Part shown: piece by piece, positions 5,278 to 11,240 of the stretch
Position numbering within the stretch: the stretch's first letter is position 1
Layout: every line of letters starts with the position of its first letter
Assembly: GCA_001687465.1 (NCBI GenBank)
Contig: LVLI01000552.1
Coordinates: 1 to 11,240 of the forward strand
Reading direction: 5' to 3'
Origin: Halocafeteria seosinensis
Lineage: Eukaryota; Sar; Bigyra; Bicosoecida
DNA length: 11,240 nt
Translations under genes and position numbers: made by a program
Notes under the pieces: model-generated
The model's input: the letters and a program-made list of their open reading frames with translations, nothing else
Databases searched by the model: none
Told to the model about the DNA's origin: nothing

Positions 5278-8031
5278 CTGAGAAACAGAAGCTCAAAGCC
5301 ATGAACAAGCACGAAAAGTACAACATTTTCACGCACCTTCGGGCTTAATTTTCTCCAAATCGACATAACATAGCCATGCGGATTTCACCGTTGACGCGTC
5401 AATCGCAGGGTCACTCAGAAGTTCTTCTTCACGCCGATTGAACTGTAGGATTGCTTGGCGGCCGAGTTCTGTCTTGCCCCACCCAAACATGCCAGCGGAG
5501 AAAAGGGACGGCAATTCCCGCACGATATCCGGCCTCCTGGCGTCTCGTGCGAGAGAGGTGAACTTGTTGATTGCTGTGACCATCTTTCGGAGTGCTTCTG
5601 TCCGGTTGACAAAAACAGAGGTGAGCTGCCACACATTTACTTGTTTAGCAAGTATCCGAATCGAGTCTGCAGAAGAAGAATACCCATTAGACTTGAACAA
5701 CATATGACGTTGATAGCACTAGTTCTATATTGATTTCAGCATATACATACCACTGGGGAGACGCCTTCTTGTTCCACCTCCAGCTTTCGGACCTGTCCCA
5801 CCTTCTGCATACCAGCAATGCAATACAGACCACAATAAGATGAAGAATTAATCGACTGCAGCATCTTGCATCTACAGAAGCACTGCTTCAACTTCATCAG
5901 CGTTTACCTACCTGAACCAGCAGACCTTGAACGTCCACTGCCTCCTGCAAACAAGCAATAAACGACAACAGCAGTATCTTCCTTACAAAGAGATTTCTGC
6001 TCTTCATTCTCACAATTACTTACCTGCTCCGTCAATAGAACTTGAAGCACCGACTGCAAACAAGGAACTAGCAGCATCTTCCTCTTGCAGAGATTTCAGA
6101 ATTTGGTTTTCAGTGCTTACTTACCTGTGCCGCCTCCAGCATTCGGAGCTACGCCATCTGCGGACACAAAAGCAAAAACAAGGGAAGTCGTGCAGTCTTC
6201 TCCTCTAGACAAATCCACAGCAAAGGTAACCAAAGCACAAAGATGGTTTCTTCCGTAGAGATATCTGTTTGCATTTGCTTCTACCACGGTCCATTTCCCC
6301 TAGTTTCCCTGTTTGTTTAGTACAGCCCTTTTACCCCTTAACTCAACTTTCGAGCAATACGAAGGAAGGAAACAGAGCAACAAGGGTTCACCGTGAAGTC
6401 GACGGAAAGACTTCTGATGGTACACCTTGCCCTTTATGCACTATCGTATCACCTTGCAACAACACATCATTATTGCCGCGTAATTTGGCTACATCAGAAC
6501 ACCCCGTTCCATCCTTCTCATGCCTATTATTGCTTCTCTTCCTCGTCTACACCATACATTTTCCAATTCAACATACCTTGTGTCTCCTCACGTTGGCGCT
6601 TTCGCCCCGTTCCCTCTGCACGAAAGAATTTAAACACAAATAATCACCCACGCCAGTGACTCCTCAAGGCCATCTACCGAAAAAAGGTCAGGCAATAAAC
6701 CTTTGAAACGGCAAACAAGGATTCGTACGAAAACCATCATCATCATCAGGAAGAAAGCAATTACTAATAAAACAGTGCCCTTCACTGCTGTTGCCTTCCA
6801 CGACACCACCTGCTCCCTCGGTAGCAATATCCACGCAGCAAGCACGACTAAGAAGACCCAGTAACAACCTACAAATAAGTGCTGGATCACTATTTCCATC
6901 CCCTCCTACATTTCCGTGTTTCCCGCTGGCAACGCGTAAGGAAGACACCGAGAAGGGCCTCGACGTACCACCAAGACGAGGCATGATCGAAAGCCGCCAT
7001 CCAGGATATCAACTGGTTCCCTCGGTAGCAACATCCACGCCAAGAGCACGTTTGACAAGACCCAGAAAAAAGACGCAACTCATCGCTGGATCACCCTCTC
7101 CGTGCCACCTGGTTTCGGGAAAACAACGACCCTGGTCAACTTGAAGGACGTCGTCCACCAAAAAAGGTCGGGGTACAACAAACGCCCTCTCTTCAGCGCC
7201 ACAAAGAGGTAAGTGTGTAGGGCTCCAACCCCTTAGCTGTCCCTCCCTCTACCAGCCCCCATCCACAATACCACTTGACTCCTTGGTAGCAACATCCACG
7301 CAGCTCGAACCCCATCATTTAAAAAGACACAACTCGTTGCTATATCACTATGCCTACGTTTCCTTCCTTCTCGCTGGAATGCAACCAAAAAACGTCCGTG
7401 CATAACCCTTGGAAACGCCAAAAAGGTGGAGGCATACAGACCGTTCCCTCACAAAACTTGCGGTCCCTTCCAATCCACACACATATGATCCCAGCAAAGC
7501 ACTCAAACGCACCCAATATCTATAGGTGGGTAGGAACTTACCTGTTTCGTGCGCGCATAATTTCCTAATCAAGGCACACAGCGTATTGGTCAGCGAAAGT
7601 ACTAGAGGACCCACTTCCTGCGTAAATGAGGTAAATATACCGGCTCCCGATGCTCTCCAATCTTCAACTTTCCGCTCCATTTTGTTCCTCTCATCAGGAG
7701 GGTACAAGTCCTTGAGGCGTTTTTCTTCATACGCATCGCAAGCCTCAAAGTCACCCAAAAGGAAACAAGCAACCACGACCTTGTGCTTGAGCTCGTCTTG
7801 TTGGACGTCAGTAAGGGGCTTATCCGCTTTTTCTGAACGTAGAAGCGCTTTTACTTCTTCAATGTCTTTTAATGAAATACGACTCTTCCTATCCAAACAG
7901 TCTGTAATGCGCTCAGCCCAACTCACTTCATCCGTCACTTTGCATTTTCTAGGAACGAACCAGTGAGGGATTCCCTCAATAGCTTCATCCAATGTTAACT
8001 TTGGCGCTTCCTCTGGAGCTGCAGCTGCCAT
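3551..8031 (-). CDS. Multi-exon P-loop NTPase with Gly-rich linker and nuclease-like C-terminus (Crinkler-RHS-type, tentative)
   Basis: Supported exons, in transcription order, are 8031-7542, 6615-6577, 6157-6125, 6053-6024, 5944-5912, 5804-5751, 5666-5337 and 5277-3551. All junctions are GT-AG, all introns are phase 1, and the joined frame is open to the stop at 3551. The minimal product is about 911 residues: helical N-terminal region (1-163), Gly/Ser-rich linker with basic clusters (about 164-226), Walker A GMFGWGKT (285-292), Walker B HIDEAGW (D425, E426), and a C-terminal region with a D799...E812...Q818-P-K820 pattern that may be a restriction-enzyme-like nuclease. Header, NTPase and nuclease is the plan reported for Crinkler-RHS effectors and selfish toxins of many microbial eukaryotes, and subtelomeric placement is common for them. 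The header is not one I recognise, so the family call is inference. The stretch 6616-7541 may hide more exons. No signal peptide is present in the spliced protein; RKRQR and RRR could serve as nuclear signals. Confidence 0.75.
5278..5336 (-). other. 59-base phase 1 intron inside the NTPase domain
   Basis: It begins GTGCGTGA and ends CTGTTTCTCAG. Splicing joins KIKPE-G-LRPDEMFAVA in one frame and removes an in-frame TGA. Unspliced, the 124-codon frame at 5329-5703 and the 593-codon frame at 3551-5332 appear as two genes overlapping by four bases. The second would then start at a GTG, which is implausible in a nuclear gene. Confidence 0.85.
5337..5666 (-). CDS. NTPase exon with Walker A motif
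   Basis: 330 bases between acceptor TTCTTCTTCTGCAG (ends 5667) and donor GAAG|GTGCGT (starts 5336), phase 1 at both ends. It encodes 110 residues from DSIRILAKQV to KIKPE. The P-loop GMFGWGKT (5493-5470) fits GxxxxGK[ST], with helices on each side. The upstream ATG near 5703 (MLFKSNGYSS) lies in the preceding intron in this model, and the frame above it is closed by TAG. Confidence 0.78.
5751..5804 (-). CDS. Linker exon, 54 bases (EGGTGPKAGGGTRRRLPS)
   Basis: Acceptor GCTGGTATGCAG ends at 5805 and donor AGTG|GTATGT starts at 5750. Phase 1 to phase 1. The first part repeats the Gly-rich theme, and RRR near its end marks the change to the NTPase region. Confidence 0.72.
5912..5944 (-). CDS. 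Mini-exon, 33 bases (GGSGRSRSAGS)
   Basis: Acceptor GCTTGTTTGCAG ends at 5945 and donor TCAG|GTAGGT starts at 5911. Phase 1 to phase 1. Gly/Ser/Arg composition matches the neighbouring mini-exons. Confidence 0.75.
6024..6053 (-). CDS. Mini-exon, 30 bases (VGASSSIDGA)
   Basis: Acceptor CCTTGTTTGCAG ends at 6054 and donor GCAG|GTAAGT starts at 6023. Phase 1 to phase 1. The 71-base intron before it is similar along its length to the 79-base intron after it, which shows that exon and intron were duplicated together. Confidence 0.75.
6125..6157 (-). CDS. Mini-exon, 33 bases (DGVAPNAGGGT)
   Basis: Acceptor TTTTGTGTCCGCAG ends at 6158 and donor ACAG|GTAAGT starts at 6124. Phase 1 to phase 1, encoding a Gly-rich peptide. 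Its upstream intron runs to 6576 (419 bases) and could contain a further exon. Confidence 0.75.
6577..6615 (-). CDS. Mini-exon, 39 bases (EGTGRKRQREETQ)
   Basis: A strong acceptor (TTCTTTCGTGCAG) ends at 6616 and a strong donor (AAG|GTATGT) begins at 6576. Phase 1 at both ends. The peptide carries a basic RKRQR cluster that could act as a nuclear localisation signal. It is the first placed exon after the repeat-filled region. Confidence 0.7.
6655..7450. repeat. Three and a half degenerate tandem units in the large first intron
   Basis: The core CTCGGTAGCAACATCCACGC recurs at 6815-6836, 7019-7040 and 7280-7301 (spacing 204 and 261). Each core is followed by an (A)AAAGACnCAACTC...GCTGGATCAC block (6864-6890, 7067-7094, 7321-7348), then by a CCAAAAAAGGT-like block (6961-6990, 7158-7180, 7415-7440). 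A lone copy of the last block is at 6677-6705. Copies differ by many substitutions and indels. In minus orientation the units encode short Gly-rich frames, for example DIATEGAGG, so they may be eroded exon-intron units. Exon boundaries are not clear enough to place. One candidate, 6905-6873 (33 bases, phase 1, GGDGNSDPALI), has a poor donor context. Confidence 0.75.
7542..8031 (-). CDS. Exon 1: helical N-terminal region of the NTPase gene
   Basis: It runs from ATG (8031-8029) to the donor ACAG|GTAAGT at 7542/7541: 490 bases, 163 codons plus one base, so the intron is phase 1 like all others placed. The protein starts MAAAAPEEAPKLTLDEAIEG and is rich in charged residues with predicted-looking helices around residues 50-125. 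It has an Arg/Lys-rich segment followed by a hydrophobic stretch near 140-155 (GPLVLSLTNTLCALI). The frame stays open past the donor to 7354, but that extension lies inside a tandem repeat unit and is better read as intron. This would be the header of a Crinkler-RHS-type protein, although it lacks motifs I know from Crinkler headers. Confidence 0.65.
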
Positions 8032-8754
8032 TCTGGTGCTATTGTCAAATGAGTTGGTGTGTTTAAACGTGTAGCAGTGGCTAACTTCTGCTGGGGCAGC
8101 CTGGGGGCTAAACGGCTCCGAAAGTCAGGCCTGCCAACTACCTGGTGTGGTTGTACACTGCAATAAAGCGTCAGCCTGAGTACAAAGGATCTGTTTGCTT
8201 CTCTGTCTTGAAACAAATACCTGTACAACCCTTTTGATGGACTATCTTCTTGTACTGCACTCGCAGTCCGAGTGAAGTCAAGTTGAGACAAGTCGACCCT
8301 ATAATATCCTATATACAGAGTGATATTGCAAACATTTCCTGCTATGACATGCATCTACTATTGTTGGGGTAAATTTAAGTATCTCAGTTGTGTGAGTGAT
8401 TGTGTTCTTGGTCCAAGAGATGTCAATGGGAGAGGAACGAGCCTCAACGAGGGTCACTCGGAGGCTGCCCGGACAAAAAAAGGTTGGGTGTTGAAGTTTC
8501 CCCTGCGCTCCCCCTGTCACGAAATACATGGACCTCTCAAACCTCAGTCTGAGAGCCGAACATGGAGCAGCTGCATCATACATTGGAGTACGAGTCATAA
8601 CTTGGGTCCCATATGTTGTTTACGTTCGTCACTAAGTGTCCTTGTACTCATCGGAGTATATGCCTTGCGTACCTTCTGGTGTGCGGACAGGATTCGGTGC
8701 CACTCGATGTTAAAGGCCTCCTGACATGGTCTTTGCATACCATGAAAATCATAG
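8032..8754. other. Intergenic stretch; probable 5' region of the NTPase gene
   Basis: No protein-coding frame here looks convincing on either strand; frames at 7995-8354, 8299-8598 and 8320-8724 overlap each other and lack domain-like content. The minus-strand promoter of the NTPase gene should lie here. TATA-like sequences on that strand (TATATAGG and TATTATAGG, 8300-8320) are about 270 bases above the start codon, but nothing fixes a transcription start. Confidence 0.35.
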
Positions 8755-9256
8755 TATCCCGAATTTAACCCCAAAGAGTTGATTTCAGATAAAGCTGACG
8801 AAATCGTGGGAGCATTTACCCAGTTTGTTTCAGAGACCGCGGCGTCAGGATGTGAAGAGGCATTGAACGGGTTGGAGGCTCTTGGAGCACCTCAACATCG
8901 ATGCGGATGAGGACTTGGGAAGGTATTCACAAGAACTAAACTTTATGATCGAGTCCTTAATGGCTACCGATATATCGCAGAGAAGACTTAGTATACTAAT
9001 GGCGAAGTTTCGCCGCAGGTACGGAGAATGGAGTCCTGCAAAGGATCTTATCTCCAGGCTTCTCGCTTCTATTATGGGCAAGGGGTACAATGCGTTACTC
9101 CCGATGGCATTGCATCGTGACAATTCCTCGCCCCATCGCGCCATCTGGAACAAATTTGCATCGCCATCGCGGTCATCGGGGGAACAACTTCACAGGAGTA
9201 GAGACAAAATTAAGGCAGACGAAAGAGAGATGAAGAAAGCCATTAATAGCGTCTAA
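8755..9256 (+). pseudogene. Broken helical coding region, unknown family
   Basis: Frame 1 is open from 8755 (after TAG 8752-8754) and encodes a plausible helical segment (FNPKELISDKADEIVGAFTQ...). Near 8885 the good frame passes to frame 2, which is open to TAA at 9254-9256 and is rich in Arg, Lys, Glu and Asp (ESLMATDISQRRLSILMAKF; DKIKADEREMKKAINSV). At the switch, TTGGAG occurs twice ten bases apart (8872-8877 and 8882-8887). A ten-base partial duplication would account for the frameshift. No family is recognised and no intron of usable size fits the gap. The frame lacks an upstream ATG, so the 5' part is also missing. Confidence 0.45.
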
Positions 9257-9280
9257 CTAATTAGAACTTACTGGGATTAC

Positions 9281-9505
9281 TCACCACTGCCCTAACATAC
9301 GTTGTCTTCCCTGAGGAAGCGGGCAATTCCACCCGCTTTGGCCCCCTCCGCTTTCGGCGTCTCTTCGCGCTCTTCGTCTCAGTCCAATTGCATCTTGAAC
9401 CATGCATTCAATGCGATCATACTTGCTCTGTCCAATAGCATATCGAATGCACTCGGTGTATAAACCTGACTGACACAACTCACAATCTGGGTCACTTTTC
9501 GACAT
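9281..9505 (-). CDS. Small Cys-containing hypothetical protein
   Basis: A 74-residue frame from ATG 9505 reads MSKSDPDCELCQSGLYTECI, with Cys-x2-Cys-x7-Cys (C8, C11, C19), then a mixed charged segment RRRARRDAE and a Gly-rich end. The composition of the first 50 residues looks protein-like. Upstream frames on the same strand (9757-9560 and 9674-9492) may be parts of the same broken or spliced gene, the second ending just above this ATG in another frame. No family is recognised. Confidence 0.3.
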   Translation of the reverse strand: MSKSDPDCELCQSGLYTECIRYAIGQSKYDRIECMVQDAIGLRRRARRDAESGGGQSGWNCPLPQGRQRMLGQW

Positions 9506-9977
9506 GCACCATGGCGGAATCTATTATTGAGGATGGTGAAACGAAGTCCGTGTTCTGACTTAACCGGAGAAGTAAAGGTGTAACACCATCATCTGTGTAG
9601 CCATCTCGCGCTTCCAGCCGTGAAACATTAACGTCTTTCGATGGGATAGGCTCTGATTGAGTCTGGCTAGCCAACAGGGATCCCTCTTTTGTGACCAGAA
9701 CGCCACAATCTCTTCTGCACTGTAGATAATTTCAGTTGGCTGGTTGATTGACATCATCCGGCAAGACGTGGTTGTGGAACTCCCAGGTCTTTCCTTTGAA
9801 GTACCCTCTTGTGGAGTCTGCTCTTTCTCCCGTGAAAGGACTCAATGCTTCAGACGTTAGGGTTCGTGTGTATTGTATCCGGCATCTACGCTATGCGGGA
9901 TGTTTACGGATTTCTGGACTAACAGCACTAGGTGCCGCTAGCAAGGCGTACCGCCTACAATGGGCCACGGTACGCTG

Positions 9978-10475
9978 ATGAGTACACCTAGTCTTCAATT
10001 TGACTGGCAACCTAACTCTGTTTCAACTATTACCCGTCGTGATATAAGAGTAGTTGTACCTAACCTAAATTATCACGATAGAGTACGGTTGCTGGTACAC
10101 CGGAAGCTAATAATCCTATTCTAACTCCCGAAAGTTTTGGTTTGCGTGAACACGCTATGAATAGAATGTTCGCTTCTCCACGAATGGGTATTAACAACGC
10201 TCAAACAAACATTGACTTATCCCGACAATTTAAAATGCTCAATTTAATGATGTATGATGACGATGTAGCTAATAGTTTTCATACTACAAATAATGTTGAT
10301 TTATCATATCTCCGATATAATGATGCTGTTGGTACATCCGTAACCCCTTTAGCCGGCCTAGATAATACAAGTTTACAAACTCAACACGTACCAGATGGAG
10401 CCTATCCATATTCGGTTACCAACGCTCAAGGTGTCCCCCTACAAGGTGACGGAACTTATATGCCTCCCCACTGGC
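9978..10475 (+). pseudogene. AT-rich coding fragment of unknown, possibly mobile or viral origin, with a frameshift
   Basis: From ATG 9978 a frame reads MSTPSLQFDWQPNSVSTITR and stays coherent to about 10090 (NLNYHDRVR). A second frame then takes over, open after TAG 10079-10081 (VAGTPEANNPILTPESFG), and continues through NRMFASPRMGINNAQTNIDL and MMYDDDVANSFHTTNNVDLS to about residue PPHW at 10475. Codons end mostly in A or T, unlike the neighbouring genes, which suggests a separate origin. Asn, Asp, Thr and Pro are abundant. I do not recognise the protein. The frame change near 10090 is a probable single-base indel; an intron is less likely as no donor-acceptor pair is clear. Confidence 0.45.
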
Positions 10476-11240
10476 TTCGGGCAATTCACGCCGACGTGGT
10501 GAACGCTCTAGGGGAGGCGGACGCAGGGTGGCTCAAACTTTGGCCTCTCAAGGAACCCTTGCAAAAGTATCTGACCAACAAAGTGACTGTTCGAACGCAT
10601 TCAGCCCTGTGCGGGGCCATCCATCCAGATTCCGCAGAAGCCCGACGGCTAACCCTGGTGAGGGATAAGGGAGCAGGAAATTGGCTCACTGCCCCGCCCA
10701 AAAAAGGCGATATTCTATCTACGCACCAATTTGCGTTTGGCCTGAGGCTCAGGTTGGGTCTCGCTCAAACCAGTGCCCTACCCCCGGCCTCCAGAACGTT
10801 CTGCCCATGTACACAGGAGCTGGTCACACCCACTCTAGAACATGCGCTGGCTTGCTTCATGGGTCCAATGGCCTTCCTGCGCACCGATAGACATCATGCA
10901 ATTCGGGATAAGCTCTTCGAATGGATGAGATGCTGTTCCCCGCTGGCTCTCGTTATTCAGTATGAAGACTAGGTCCATCACCTTAGGCCTAGGCTCAGGT
11001 GCATTGTTGACCTCATTGAGTAGTCTTCTCAGGATGCAGCTGCAGCCGTCAAACAATCAAAATATGCGGTCAATGTTGCTAACCAGAAAGCTGTTTTCCT
11101 CCCGGCTGCCATTGAAGCGTACGGTGGCTTCTCCAAGACATTGTTGGACCTGGTGGGTCGCCTGACTGATGCCGTGGTGCCGCTAGGCGCCTCTCGATAT
11201 GTGAAAGCTTGCGAAAAACAAAAGCTCATCTCCTCTCTCG
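10476..11240 (+). pseudogene. 3' end of a retroelement polymerase ORF (zinc-finger and endonuclease-like region), decayed
   Basis: The frame joins the AT-rich fragment without a stop at about 10475 and turns GC-balanced. It reads LRAIHADVVNALG..., then a GAGNWLTAPP motif and HQFAFGLRLRLGL. A C-P-C...H-A-L-A-C cluster follows (10801-10857), then RHHAIRDKLFEW. This order is typical of the C-terminal part of many eukaryotic non-LTR-type reverse transcriptase proteins, where a Cys/His cluster precedes a restriction-enzyme-like endonuclease. After TAG 10970-10972 and TAG 11021-11023 the same frame continues (RLRCIVDLIE, SSQDAAAAVKQSKYAVNVAN, VFLPAAIEAYGGFSKTLLDL) to the window edge, matching the endonuclease tail. 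The reverse transcriptase core is absent, so this is a 5'-truncated copy, possibly continuing past 11240. Confidence 0.65.

Larger units (their letters stand above)
5740..6260 (-). repeat. Tandemly duplicated exon-plus-intron units of about 100 bases
   Basis: Mini-exons at 6157-6125, 6053-6024 and 5944-5912 follow at about 100-base intervals. The introns 6124-6054 and 6023-5945 share GTAAGTAA, a GAAATCTCT block, GGAAGAT-CTGCT and CTTGTTTGCAG in the same order. Traces of the same blocks occur in the introns on either side (GATATCTCT...GGAAGA near 6260, and AGATGCAAGATGCTGC near 5870). Confidence 0.75.

Noticed and set aside
5272-5332. Signal-peptide-like start (MKMLYFSCLFMALSFCFSG) for the 593-codon frame
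   Set aside because: The first codon is GTG, and the segment coincides with a 59-base GT-AG intron whose removal joins two NTPase exons in frame. The hydrophobic residues come from the pyrimidine-rich or T-rich intron.
6453-6488. 36-base, phase 1 candidate mini-exon (AKLRGNNDVLLQ) between two placed mini-exons
   Set aside because: Frame and phase fit, but the acceptor (TTCTGATGTAG) lacks a pyrimidine tract and the peptide is unlike the Gly-rich neighbours. Not included without RNA evidence.
7354-7541. C-terminal extension of the 225-codon frame as real protein
   Set aside because: A perfect ACAG|GTAAGT donor at 7542/7541 has the same phase as all other introns of the gene, and the extension lies in a tandem repeat unit.
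8320-8724. 134-codon plus-strand frame as a gene
   Set aside because: It has no recognisable motif and overlaps other frames of similar quality on the opposite strand; its composition looks like translated intergenic sequence.
10970-11023. Reassignment of TAG as a sense codon in this organism
   Set aside because: Only debris carries the in-frame TAG codons, and another decayed frame (334-1317) also carries TGA. Ordinary decay explains this.
1-11240. tRNA, rRNA, CRISPR array or bacterial operon structure
   Set aside because: No cloverleaf, rRNA core or regular spacer repeat was seen, and the telomere and introns show nuclear eukaryotic DNA.

Overview
The window starts with a chromosome end. 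Bases 1-78 are CCCTAA repeats (TTAGGG on the G-rich strand), followed by about 240 bases of degenerate TATCC/TTATCC/TTTATCC array. It is nuclear DNA of a eukaryote: one gene on the minus strand has GT-AG spliceosomal introns of 59-107 bases, with GTAAGT-like donors and pyrimidine-rich YAG acceptors. TTAGGG telomeres, near-balanced base composition and short introns suit several microbial eukaryotes, for example diatoms or other stramenopile-type protists, or chytrid fungi. I cannot choose among them from this sequence.

Layout. 1-318: telomere and telomere-like variant array. About 334-1317: one plus-strand frame open over 328 codons except for two stops, probably a decayed coding region of unknown origin. 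1553-2520: two diverged copies of a subtelomeric repeat. 2485-2934 (minus): a 2-oxoglutarate/Fe(II) dioxygenase-like ORF whose C-terminus runs into the second repeat copy and lacks the usual cosubstrate arginine. 3049-3262: a tandem pair of GT-rich repeats. 3551-8031 (minus): the main gene. 8755-9256 (plus): a broken helical coding region with a one-frame shift at a small duplication. 9281-9757 (minus): weak small reading frames, one Cys-rich. 9978-11240 (plus): an AT-rich unknown coding fragment joined in frame to the 3' end of a decayed retroelement polymerase ORF, running off the window.

The main gene is visible only after splicing. A 163-codon helical N-terminal exon is followed, across a repeat-filled 0.9 kb stretch, by at least five mini-exons of 30-54 bases. 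These encode a Gly/Ser-rich, partly basic linker. Next come a 330-base exon with a Walker A motif (GMFGWGKT) and a long final exon with a Walker B motif (HIDEAGW) and a nuclease-like C-terminal motif. Every intron placed is phase 1 and every internal exon is a multiple of three, so exons can be added or skipped without changing frame. The minimal spliced protein is about 911 residues. Header, P-loop NTPase and C-terminal nuclease-like region is the layout described for Crinkler-RHS-type proteins, but no header family is recognised, so that assignment is inference.

Most of the rest is typical subtelomeric material: repeats, gene fragments and retroelement debris. The most interesting signal is the exon array of the NTPase gene, where exon and intron were duplicated together, next to a second set of tandem units (6.66-7.45 kb) inside its large intron.
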